Position numbers and translations under genes: made by a program. This document shows, piece after piece, positions 1 through 9,722 of a stretch of DNA of 64,000 nucleotides (positions are counted from its first letter, which is position 1; every line of letters begins with the position of its first letter). The notes beneath the pieces were generated by a model. It had not been told where the DNA came from and made no database searches. It saw only the letters and a program-made list of their open reading frames with translations. The DNA comes from CAIKMD01 sp035605975 (GTDB lineage Bacteria > Pseudomonadota > Alphaproteobacteria > ATCC43930 > CGMCC-115725). The stretch covers positions 1 to 64,000 of the forward strand of contig DATNGG010000142.1 of assembly GCA_035605975.1 (NCBI GenBank). Reading direction: 5' to 3'.

Positions 1-105
1 GCTCTGCACCGCGAAGCCGCCGAGCACGAGCACGGCCAGCGCATAGGCCGGCCAGACATATTGGGCATAGCCGCCCATCATGAGAAACTGCGCGATTCCG
101 TCCAT
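1..105 (-). CDS. ccmD: CcmD, heme exporter protein D (partial, runs off left edge)
   Basis: The first 35 codons are visible, beginning MDGIAQFLMMGGYAQYVWP and running into a hydrophobic stretch that forms the single membrane helix. CcmD is the small inner-membrane protein that helps release holo-CcmE from the CcmABC complex in cytochrome c maturation system I. The family is usually about 45-70 residues, so roughly half is present. Its ATG lies inside the 3' end of ccmC (28-nt overlap), the usual arrangement. The identification rests on position and the Tyr/Trp-Pro-Ala-Tyr start of the helix, as the family is poorly conserved. Confidence 0.85.
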   Translation of the reverse strand, partial: MDGIAQFLMMGGYAQYVWPAYALAVLVLGGFAVQS

Positions 106-830
106 TGCTCGATCTCGGCGCGTTTGAGCGCGCGCAGCTTCGCCGCCATCAGCGCGGTGCGCATGCGGATCATCAGGAGAAAGACGAAGAAGAGGGTGAA
201 GCCCAGCGCCATGATGAGGAGCGGCCACAGCATCGATGCCGCGATCGTCGGCCCGCCCAGACGAAAGACGCTCGCCGGCTGGTGCAGCGTGTTCCACCAA
301 TCGACCGAGAATTTGATGATCGGCAGGTTGACCGCGCCGACCAGCGCGAGGATCGCGCCGGCGCGATTGCCGCGCGTCGGCTCGTCGAACGCGTTAACCA
401 GCGCGATATAGCCGAGATAGAGGAAGAACAGCACCAGCACCGAGGTCAGCCGCGCATCCCATACCCAGAACGTGCCCCACATCGGCTTGCCCCAGAGCGA
501 GCCGGAGACGAGGCAGACAAGGGTGAAGCCCGCACCAAGCGGCGCCGATTGCCGCGCGGCGATGTCGGCCAAGGGATGGCGCCAAATGAGCGCGACCGCG
601 CTCGAAATCGCCATCACCGCATAGACGAAGCTTGCCATCCACGCCGCCGGGACGTGGACATACATGATGCGGACCGCCTCGCCCTGCTGATAATCGGGCG
701 GGGCGACGAAAAGCGCGAGCCATGTGCCGAGACCGAGCAGGATCGCGGTGGCGGCGGCGCACCAGGGCAAGAGCTTGCCCGACCAGTTCATGAAACGGTT
801 GGGATTGGCGAGACGGAACATGGCAACCAC
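78..830 (-). CDS. ccmC: CcmC, heme ABC transporter permease / heme-handling protein
   Basis: 250-residue polytopic inner-membrane protein that presents heme on the periplasmic side to CcmE. It carries the tryptophan-rich heme-binding signature of the family (WGKPMWGTFWVWDARLTS at about residues 112-129) and the two flanking periplasmic histidines (YVHVPAAW near 58 and NTLHQPAS further on). Six hydrophobic segments can be counted. The length matches the family (about 240-250). The start could be the first or the fourth codon (both Met). It is the third gene of the ccmABCD run. Confidence 0.96.
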   Translation of the reverse strand: MVAMFRLANPNRFMNWSGKLLPWCAAATAILLGLGTWLALFVAPPDYQQGEAVRIMYVHVPAAWMASFVYAVMAISSAVALIWRHPLADIAARQSAPLGAGFTLVCLVSGSLWGKPMWGTFWVWDARLTSVLVLFFLYLGYIALVNAFDEPTRGNRAGAILALVGAVNLPIIKFSVDWWNTLHQPASVFRLGGPTIAASMLWPLLIMALGFTLFFVFLLMIRMRTALMAAKLRALKRAEIEQWTESRSFS

Positions 831-857
831 TCTGCAAAGGCGCCGCTCGAGGCGACG

Positions 858-1523
858 TCATTCTACCGCCTGGCGCAAGGCGCCGGCAGCGGCAAAAGGA
901 ACCAGGGCCAGGGCTGCCAGCAGCAGCGCCGCGAGCAGCAGAAGATGCGGCCGCGCAGCCAGTCCGGCGCTTTCGGCCTCGACCGCCGCGACGCCGAAGA
1001 TCAGCACCGGGATATAGAGCGGCAACACCATCAGTGACAACAGCACGCCGCCGCGCCGCGCGCCCAGCGACAGCGCCGCGCCGATCGCGCCCAAGAGGCT
1101 GAGGATGGGCGTCCCCAGCGCCATGCCGAGCACGAGCGCCGGGTATCCCGCCAGGTCGAGATGCAGCAGCAGTCCCAAAAGCGGCGCGACCAGGGTCAGC
1201 GGCAAGCCGGTGACCAGCCAATGCGCCAGGCATTTCGCCAGCACCTGTGCTTCGAGCGGCAGGGGCAGGAGGACCAGCGCTTCGAGGCTGCCATCCTCGT
1301 AATCGGCCTGGAACAGCCGCTCCAAGGACAAGAGCGCCGCGAGGAGCGCCGTGACCCAAATGATGCCGGGCGCGATGCGCTGCAAGAGCTGCGGCTCCGG
1401 TCCGACGCCGAAGGGGAAGAGAATGACCGTCAGCACGAAAAACCCGATCACCATCGCGGCATCGCCGCCCTGGCGCAGCGCCAGCCGCAAATCGCGCGCA
1501 ACGAGGAGGGAGAACTTGCTCAT
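858..1523 (-). CDS. ccmB: CcmB, heme exporter membrane subunit
   Basis: 221 residues beginning MSKFSLLVARDLRLALRQGG, with about six membrane segments and the family's conserved early motif of basic residues followed by 'FFVLTVILFPFGVGPE'. CcmB forms the membrane part of the CcmAB ATPase that drives release of heme-loaded CcmE. An open frame extends further upstream, but the Met at 1523 overlaps the ccmA stop in an ATGA arrangement, so translational coupling supports this start. Length is typical (about 220). Confidence 0.94.
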   Translation of the reverse strand: MSKFSLLVARDLRLALRQGGDAAMVIGFFVLTVILFPFGVGPEPQLLQRIAPGIIWVTALLAALLSLERLFQADYEDGSLEALVLLPLPLEAQVLAKCLAHWLVTGLPLTLVAPLLGLLLHLDLAGYPALVLGMALGTPILSLLGAIGAALSLGARRGGVLLSLMVLPLYIPVLIFGVAAVEAESAGLAARPHLLLLAALLLAALALVPFAAAGALRQAVE

Positions 1524-2221
1524 GCCTCGACGGCTTCGCCGATCTCTTGCCGCGTCGGGCGGAAAGCGGCGAGCGAGAGCTCGGCGGCATCGCCGAGATC
1601 GAGCGGCGCATGGGTCGAGAGCGCGACGCTGCCGCCCTGGCGGCGATGCGCGGCGATCGCCGCCAGGAGCTGCGCCGCGGCGTCGCGATCGAGGCCGGTC
1701 AGCGGCTCGTCGAGCAGCCATAAGGGCGCGGGGCTGGCGATGAGACGCGCCAGAGCCAGCCGGCGCTTCTGCCCGGCCGAGAGATAGCGGCAGGGGAGGC
1801 GCGCCGCGGTCTCCAGCCCGAATTGCGCGAGCACGGCGGCGCTGTCGCGCGGCTCATCCCCGGCGCCCGCCCGCATCCCCGCCCAAAAGCGCAAGCTTTC
1901 CTCGACCGACAAGGCGGGCTTCACCGCATCGGCATGGCCGATGAAATGAAGGCGGGCGCGGTGCGCCTCGCGATCCGCGGCGATATCGGCGCCGTCCCAA
2001 GAGAGACGGCCGCGCCAAGCCGGCGTCAGCCCTGCCATGAGGCGCAGCAGGCTCGATTTGCCGCTGCCATTGGGCCCGACCAGGATCAGCGCTCCGCCCG
2101 GCTTCAGCGCGAAGTCGAGCCGGGAAAAGATCAGCCGCTCGCCGCGGCGGCAGGCGAGGCCCGCCCCGGCAAAACCGGCGGCGGCACGATCGGCAGGAAT
2201 GGGAAAGGCGGGCTCGGACAT
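1520..2221 (-). CDS. ccmA: CcmA, heme exporter ATP-binding subunit
   Basis: ABC ATPase of the CcmABCD complex. With the start at 2221 (MSEPAFPIP) it has Walker A GPNGSGKSS (residues 49-57), an LSAGQ-type signature (YLSAGQKRRLALARL) and Walker B LWLLDEPLTGLD. The chain is 233 residues, near the family's 200-215. An in-frame Met at 2293 would add 24 residues but would push the start up against the hairpin/U-run at 2301-2329, so 2221 is preferred. It is the first gene of the ccm cluster and overlaps ccmB by 4 nt. Confidence 0.93.
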   Translation of the reverse strand: MSEPAFPIPADRAAAGFAGAGLACRRGERLIFSRLDFALKPGGALILVGPNGSGKSSLLRLMAGLTPAWRGRLSWDGADIAADREAHRARLHFIGHADAVKPALSVEESLRFWAGMRAGAGDEPRDSAAVLAQFGLETAARLPCRYLSAGQKRRLALARLIASPAPLWLLDEPLTGLDRDAAAQLLAAIAAHRRQGGSVALSTHAPLDLGDAAELSLAAFRPTRQEIGEAVEA

Positions 2222-2284
2222 CGCGGCGGGCGATTGTGCCGGTTCGAGCGCGGCAAAGAAAGCCGGCTCGCATGCGTCGCGGAG

Positions 2285-2400
2285 GTTTCCCAAAAGAAAG
2301 GCGGCCTCGGTCGGGGGAACCGAGGCCGCATAGCGAGCGGTCGGGGGGAATGACCGCTACGGAGAGGGAGAAAAGCCTTTACCTCTCTCGCCGACGCGTA
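2285..2400 (-). ncRNA. Possible small RNA or leader with stacked hairpins
   Basis: Read on the minus strand, this stretch has three hairpins: GAGAGG/CCTCTC (2362-2387), AGCGGTC/GACCGCT (2336-2358) and an 11-bp perfect stem (2301-2329). The last is followed on the minus strand by CTTTCTTTT, a good intrinsic terminator. The loops of the last two both contain TTCCCCC, a C-rich loop able to pair with Shine-Dalgarno sequences. No convincing ORF or promoter was seen. It could instead be a leader or attenuator of ccmA, or part of the acnA 5' region on the other strand. Confidence 0.3.
2301..2329 (-). terminator. Intrinsic terminator upstream of ccmA
   Basis: Perfect 11-bp inverted repeat GCGGCCTCGGT / ACCGAGGCCGC with a 7-nt loop, followed on the minus strand by CTTTCTTTTGGG. 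It would end a minus-strand transcript starting somewhere in 2360-2610, before ccmA. It also isolates ccmA from read-through, so ccmA needs a promoter in 2222-2300 if termination is complete. Confidence 0.6.
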
Positions 2401-2422
2401 TCAAAGCTTGGGAATGAGACAC

Positions 2423-2449
2423 CGTGACGAAAGAATCGTGGCGAAAGAA
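2423..2449. repeat. Tandem 13-nt direct repeat upstream of acnA
   Basis: Two copies, CGTGACGAAAGAA (2423-2435) and CGTGGCGAAAGAA (2437-2449), differ at one base and are spaced one base apart (period 14 nt). They lie in the divergent ccmA-acnA spacer, about 170 nt before the aconitase start. Such a pair could be a binding site for a regulator. No recognised operator was identified. The rest of the spacer (2450-2618) holds only the aconitase ribosome-binding site. Confidence 0.4.
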
Positions 2450-2618
2450 AGATTTCTGTGCATGAATTGCCTTCGCCGGCCTTGCGTTATCCGGTTGATT
2501 TAGAACGATCTTTTCCGCGACAGGGAGTCTGGGCGGAAGGAGGCTGGCGGCACCTTGATCTCCCGCGCCAAAGGCAGTAGCAGCACGGAGGAAGCTCTTC
2601 CCGACAAGGAGATTGGAT

Positions 2619-5318
<2,700 letters not shown>

Positions 5319-5321
5319 CTT

Positions 5322-5398
5322 TAAGCCGTAAGCTATAAGCTTTGAGCATCTTCCGCTTAGAGCTTATAGCCAACAGCCTATAGCTGACTGACGGCTTA
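5322..5398. terminator. Bidirectional terminator-like nested inverted repeat
   Basis: In the 83-nt gap between convergent acnA and the NIPSNAP gene, GCTATAAGCT (5332-5341) pairs with AGCTTATAGC (5361-5370). An outer pair TAAGCCGT (5322-5329) / ACGGCTTA (5391-5398) encloses it. The sequence is much more AT-rich than its surroundings. It has no long U-run, so termination is inferred from position and pairing. Confidence 0.5.
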
Positions 5399-5401
5399 CA
5401 A

Positions 5402-5722
5402 CTATTTCATCGGCGAGAACGTCGTCGGCGTGAGAATCTGGCTCTCCTGCGAGATCAGCGGCGAGGGCTGCGGCCCGTTCTTGAGGTAAGCCTGCCATTC
5501 CGGGTCTTTCGCCATCGCACCGCGCCGCGCTTCGCGGTCGGCGAGCGAGTCATATTTCCACATATGGACGATGCGGTTGAGCATGCCGATCTCGCAGGTG
5601 AAGAAACCGACCAGGCCGCCCAAATATTTTTGCTGCACTGCAAGCCCGTGCTTCTCATAATGTTCGAGCCACTGGGCCGTTTTGCCCGGATGCGTTGTAT
5701 AGGTGCGGACTTCCAGAATCAT
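5402..5722 (-). CDS. NIPSNAP family protein
   Basis: 106-residue single-domain protein with the NIPSNAP hallmarks: N-terminal 'MILEVRTYTTHPGK', central 'FTCEIGMLNRIVHMWKYDSLADREARR' and a C-terminal segment with SQESQILTPT. The fold is a ferredoxin-like alpha/beta barrel half that usually dimerises. Bacterial members sit near catabolic genes but their biochemical role is unknown. Transcribed towards acnA, with a predicted terminator between them. Standalone gene. Confidence 0.85.
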   Translation of the reverse strand: MILEVRTYTTHPGKTAQWLEHYEKHGLAVQQKYLGGLVGFFTCEIGMLNRIVHMWKYDSLADREARRGAMAKDPEWQAYLKNGPQPSPLISQESQILTPTTFSPMK

Positions 5723-5871
5723 CGCTTTCCTCCCGCGCTTGCTCTGTCATGGTTAGCGCGGGAAGCGTACCGGGCCTGCTCTTGCGGTCAAGCGCGCTTC
5801 GGCGCTGGCATCACCCTCTTGTGAAAGCTAGTGTCTGGCGTGGTGTGTCGCCGCGGCGCAGGATGCATCGC

Positions 5872-6600
5872 ATGGTCTCCCGTTTCTTTGCTTTGCTGCT
5901 GCTGGCGCCGATCGCGATCGGCGCCGCGCGCGCCGATCCTTCGCCGATCGTCGTCGAGCTGTTCACCTCGCAAGGCTGCAGCTCCTGTCCGCCGGCCGAT
6001 AAATATTTCGGCGAGCTTGCCAAGCGACCCGATCTTCTCGCGCTCGCCTTCCATGTCGAATATTGGAACTATATCGGCTGGCCCGATCCGTATTCGAAGC
6101 CTTGGGCAACGCGCCGCCAGCGCGACTATTCGAGCCGCCTCAAGCAGCGTTTCGTCTATACCCCCGAGATGGTCGTGCAGGGCACCGCCGAAGCCGTCGG
6201 CTCCGAGCGCGAGACGGTCGAGGCGCTGATCCGCGCCGCCGCCGCCAAGCGCCTGCCGCATCCGCGCCTCACGCTGCGGTGGCGCCACGACGGCGCGCTC
6301 GTCGCCGCGATCGGCGACGGAAAATCGCCGCAAGGCGAGCCGGCAACCGTGTGGCTCGTCGGTTATGACAGCGTCCACACCAATCCCGTGCTCGCCGGCG
6401 AGAACGAGGGCAAGGTCGCGTGGGATCACCATGCGGTCAGAAGCTTCCGCCGTCTCGGTTCCTGGGCGGGATGGTCGGAAGAGCTCGTCGTGCCGCCCGA
6501 GGAAGCACAAAAGCTCAGCGATCATGGCGTGGCAGTGCTGCTTCAACTCGACGGCACCGGGCCGATCCTCACCGCCGCGAGCATCGATCTGCCGAAATAG
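5872..6600 (+). CDS. DUF1223 family secreted thioredoxin-fold protein
   Basis: 242 residues with a signal peptide (MVSRFFALLLLAPIAIGAARA) and then a thioredoxin-like domain with a redox-type CxxC in GCSSCPPAD. The conserved DUF1223 blocks FHVEYWNYIGWPDP and YTPEMVVQG are present. Likely periplasmic, possibly thiol-redox active, but no family member has an assigned reaction as far as known. The Met at 5872 is chosen over the one at 5863 because the AGG at 5860-5862 is well spaced only from the second. Convergent with htpG. Confidence 0.85.
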   Translation: MVSRFFALLLLAPIAIGAARADPSPIVVELFTSQGCSSCPPADKYFGELAKRPDLLALAFHVEYWNYIGWPDPYSKPWATRRQRDYSSRLKQRFVYTPEMVVQGTAEAVGSERETVEALIRAAAAKRLPHPRLTLRWRHDGALVAAIGDGKSPQGEPATVWLVGYDSVHTNPVLAGENEGKVAWDHHAVRSFRRLGSWAGWSEELVVPPEEAQKLSDHGVAVLLQLDGTGPILTAASIDLPK

Positions 6601-6675
6601 CTTTCGGTTTTTGATTCTGCTTCGCACGACGGCGCGGCGCTGAGGATTCGCGCCGCACCTGTGCTACGCGTTACG
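6600..6675. repeat. Dispersed intergenic element, copy A
   Basis: GCTTTCGG-TTTTTGATTCTGC is followed by TTCGCACGACGGCGCGGC, a hairpin (GCGGCGC 6634-6640 / GCGCCGC 6650-6656) and a right arm GCCGCACCTGTGCTACGCG. Both arms recur almost unchanged at 63222-63287, while the loop between them differs. Each copy sits between convergent genes and its right arm reaches into the 3' end of the minus-strand gene (here htpG). It probably also acts as a transcription terminator. Confidence 0.6.
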
Positions 6676-8542
6676 CCGCCAATCCCTTAGCGAGGACCGA
6701 GGAGAGGCGCTTCGCAAACAACGCGGGATCGGGCAGCGGCTCGCCTTCGAGGATGCGGGCCTGATCCAGGAGGATCCAGGCGAAATCGCCGAGCGTGTCG
6801 GCGGCGCCGTCCTTGCCCGCGAGCTTCAAGAGCTGCGCGATCAAAGCATGCTTGGGATTGATCTCGAGGATACGCTTTGAATCGGCGGCCAGCTGGCGAT
6901 GCTGGCGCAGCAGCCGCTCGAGATGGATGTCCATGTCGTGCTCGTCGGCGATGAGGCAGACGGCGCTGTCGGTGAGACGTTTGGAGGCGCGCACATCCTT
7001 GACCGCATCGCCGAGCGCGAGCTTCAGCACCGCGATCAGCGCCGCGACATCGCCCTCGGGCCTGTCGTCCGCCCCGTCTTGCGCCTCGGCGGCGATCTTG
7101 TCGAGATCGGCGGCGCCGCGCGTCACAGATTTGAATTCCTTCTTCTGGTATTCGCCGACCGAGGAGGCCCAGAACTCGTCGACCGGATCGGTCAGATAGA
7201 GCACCTCGATGCCGCGGGCGCGGAAGCCTTCGAGCTGCGGGCTCTTCGCGACCGCCTCGATGCTGTCGCCGGCAATCGTATAGATCGCCTCCTGCCCCTG
7301 CTTCATGCGCCCGAGATACTCTTCGAGCGAGACCAGCGCCTCTCCTGCGCTCGAGCGGAAGCGCGCCAGCTCGAGGAGCGCATCGCTGTTCTCGCGGTCC
7401 TCATAGATGCCTTCTTTCAACACCGCGCCGAAATTTTCCCAGAATTTGGCGTAGTCCTGGGCATCGTCCTTGGCCTTCTTCGCGAGCTCGCCCAACACGC
7501 GCTTGACGATCTGGCCGCGCATGCGCGCCAGCGTCGGATTGTTCTGCAGCATCTCGCGGCTGACATTGAGCGGCAGATCCTCGCTGTCGACGACGCCGCG
7601 CAGAAAGCGCAGATAGGGCGGCAACAGCTCCTGCGCATCCTCGGTGATGAAGACGCGCCGTACATAGAGTTTGACGCGGTGCTTGCGCGCCGGATCGAAC
7701 AGATCGAAGGGCTTGCTGCCGGGCACGAAGAGCAGGGTCGTATATTCGAAAACGCCTTCCGCCTTGTTGTGGAGCGTGAGCCAGGGCTCATCGAAGGCAT
7801 GGGCGACGTGATGATAGAATTCCTTGTACTGCTCGACTGTGATCTCGGATTTCGGCCGCATCCACAACGCCGAGGCCGAATTGAGCGTCTTCTCCTTGCC
7901 GGCATGATCGAGCACGATCGGCAGGGCGATGTGGTCGGAATATTTCTTGACGATCGCTTCGAGCCGCGTGGGCTCCGCGTATTCCGCATCGGCCTCGTTG
8001 AGATGCAGGGTGATGGTGGTGCCGCGCCCCGGCCGCTCGGCCTCCTCGATGGTGAACTGGCCCTTGCCGTCCGAGACCCAGCGATGGGCGACCGCCTCGC
8101 CGGCCTTCATCGAGACCACCTCGACCTCGCCCGCGACCATGAAGGCGGAATAGAAGCCGACGCCGAATTGGCCGATCAACGCGAGATCGGCCTTCTGGTC
8201 GCCCGAGAATTCTTTCATGAACCGGGCCGTCCCGGACCGCGCGATGGTGCCGAGATTGTCGATCATCTCCTGCCGGCTCATGCCGATGCCGTTGTCGGCG
8301 ATCACGAGGGTGCGCTTTTTCGCATCGGGCTCGAGCACGACGCGGAAATTGGCATCGCCCGCGATCAGCTCCGGCTCGGTCAGCGCCTGATAGCGCAGCC
8401 GGTCGCAGGCGTCGGATGCGTTGGAAATAAGCTCGCGCAGGAAGATCTCCTTCTCGCTGTAGAGCGAGTGCGCGACGATCTCCAAGAGGCGGCTTACCTC
8501 CGCCTGGAATTCGCGTTTCTCCGTGGTCAACCCTGCCCCCAT
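6671..8542 (-). CDS. htpG: Chaperone protein HtpG (Hsp90)
   Basis: 623-residue cytosolic Hsp90. The N-terminal GHKL ATPase motifs are clear: ELISNASDA, DNGIGM and GQFGVGFYSAF. The middle domain and a C-terminal dimerisation domain follow, so the length is full for HtpG. The Met at 8542 (MGAGLTTEKREF) is chosen over an upstream in-frame Met because it matches the usual family N-terminus. Divergent from the PH-like gene at 8618 with a 75-nt spacer. Its stop codon is inside the dispersed element at 6600-6675. Confidence 0.97.
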   Translation of the reverse strand: MGAGLTTEKREFQAEVSRLLEIVAHSLYSEKEIFLRELISNASDACDRLRYQALTEPELIAGDANFRVVLEPDAKKRTLVIADNGIGMSRQEMIDNLGTIARSGTARFMKEFSGDQKADLALIGQFGVGFYSAFMVAGEVEVVSMKAGEAVAHRWVSDGKGQFTIEEAERPGRGTTITLHLNEADAEYAEPTRLEAIVKKYSDHIALPIVLDHAGKEKTLNSASALWMRPKSEITVEQYKEFYHHVAHAFDEPWLTLHNKAEGVFEYTTLLFVPGSKPFDLFDPARKHRVKLYVRRVFITEDAQELLPPYLRFLRGVVDSEDLPLNVSREMLQNNPTLARMRGQIVKRVLGELAKKAKDDAQDYAKFWENFGAVLKEGIYEDRENSDALLELARFRSSAGEALVSLEEYLGRMKQGQEAIYTIAGDSIEAVAKSPQLEGFRARGIEVLYLTDPVDEFWASSVGEYQKKEFKSVTRGAADLDKIAAEAQDGADDRPEGDVAALIAVLKLALGDAVKDVRASKRLTDSAVCLIADEHDMDIHLERLLRQHRQLAADSKRILEINPKHALIAQLLKLAGKDGAADTLGDFAWILLDQARILEGEPLPDPALFAKRLSSVLAKGLAA

Positions 8543-8617
8543 ATTGCAATCGCCCCGAGATATGTGGCGGCGGGCGCGGCGATGCAAGGTCCGCGCGGCG
8601 TGCTAGACTCGGCGCCC

Positions 8618-9076
8618 ATGAGCTATGTGCAGCGCGTTCTCCAGCCGGGCGAGGTCCTGATCTATCGGACGCGCCTCCATTGGCTGATCTATGCCCGGCC
8701 GGTGGTTCTCCTCGTCGCCGCCCTCATCGCCTTCGGCTTTGCCGAGAGCCAGACCGATCTGCACCTGCCGCTGCTCGTCCTTGCCGGGCTCTTGGCGGCG
8801 ATCGGCATTCTCGACGGGGCAGCGGCGGCGCTCCGGCGCGTCACCACCGAGCTCGCCGTCACCGACCATCGCGTCATCTACAAGCGCGGCATCATCGGCC
8901 GCTACACGATCGAGATGGCGCGCGCCAAGGTCGAGAGCGTCGATGTGCAGCAGGGGATCATGGGCCGCGCCCTCAATTACGGCACGGTGCTGGTGCGCGG
9001 CACCGGCGGGAGCCTCGAGCCCTTTCGCGACGTCGAGGATCCGATCCGGTTCCGCAGCGCCATCACCGCCCAGTAA
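8618..9076 (+). CDS. PH-like (bPH2/YdbT-type) small membrane protein
   Basis: 152 residues: a short soluble start (MSYVQRVLQPGEVLIYRTRLHW), two adjacent membrane helices (about residues 22-66) and then a bacterial pleckstrin-homology-like domain. The domain has the family's LAVTDHRVIYKRGIIGR and 'VESVDVQQGIMGRALNYGTVLVRGTGG' strands. Members are inner-membrane proteins of unknown biochemical role, sometimes linked to membrane stress. The gene ends 3 nt before the convergent glycine-zipper gene. Confidence 0.85.
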   Translation: MSYVQRVLQPGEVLIYRTRLHWLIYARPVVLLVAALIAFGFAESQTDLHLPLLVLAGLLAAIGILDGAAAALRRVTTELAVTDHRVIYKRGIIGRYTIEMARAKVESVDVQQGIMGRALNYGTVLVRGTGGSLEPFRDVEDPIRFRSAITAQ

Positions 9077-9079
9077 CGG

Positions 9080-9574
9080 TCAATAGCAGCCCGCAGCCGA
9101 TTGTCCGACCGAGGCGCCGACCGCTGCGCCGCTCAGTATGCCGACAATCGTCGCCGCGGCATTGCCCGAGGCATGGCCGAATTGCGAGCCGATGAGCCCG
9201 CCGGTGGCGGCGCCAATGAGCCCGCCGGCGATCGCGCCGTTGCTGCAGGCGACTGCCATGGCCGGACCAGGCGCCGGGGCGTAATAAACGGCCGGGGGCG
9301 GCGCGGCATAGGCCGGCGAGGGCGCATAGACCACCGGCGGATAGGCGGGCGCGGCATAGACCGGGGCGCGGTAGACCGGGGCCGGCGCGACCATCACCGG
9401 GCGGCGCCAATCCTCGCGGTCGCGCTGCCAGGCGGCGGGGTGCGACTCGGCGCGGCCGTGGTCCCAGCCGGCAGCCAAAGCAGGGCTTGCCGCCAGCGGC
9501 GCGGCGAGGGTCGCGGCGGCGAGGGCGATGGCGGCGGCTTTCGAGCGCCGGAACCGAAGCGAAAAGCGGGTCAT
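9080..9574 (-). CDS. Glycine-zipper outer-membrane-type protein, secreted
   Basis: 164 residues with a signal peptide (ending ASPALAA) and a Pro/Ala/Tyr-rich linker of repeating 'APVYAAPAYPP'-like units. The C-terminal half is a glycine zipper (GAIAGGLIGAATGGLIGSQFG followed by a second GxxxG helix) ending in GCY. Glycine-zipper 2TM proteins of this kind sit in the envelope. Function is unknown. The low-complexity linker could serve as a flexible periplasmic spacer. Monocistronic. Confidence 0.8.
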   Translation of the reverse strand: MTRFSLRFRRSKAAAIALAAATLAAPLAASPALAAGWDHGRAESHPAAWQRDREDWRRPVMVAPAPVYRAPVYAAPAYPPVVYAPSPAYAAPPPAVYYAPAPGPAMAVACSNGAIAGGLIGAATGGLIGSQFGHASGNAAATIVGILSGAAVGASVGQSAAGCY

Positions 9575-9722
9575 CTGGACCTCCTTTGGGCCTTAAAAAA
9601 CCCTACGCTTGGCTATACGGGGCGAGTCGGGCCGGAAACCCTTTCCGCCAGATGAAATCCCTGTAATCCGGCGAAGCGTCGTGCCACTTGCCTTTCGGCG
9701 CCGGAACCCCGATGTTTTTGCC

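Noticed and set aside
6899..9076. 725-residue plus-strand open frame across htpG
   Set aside because: Only its last part (8618-9076) is a real gene; the rest is antisense to htpG with typical shadow composition.
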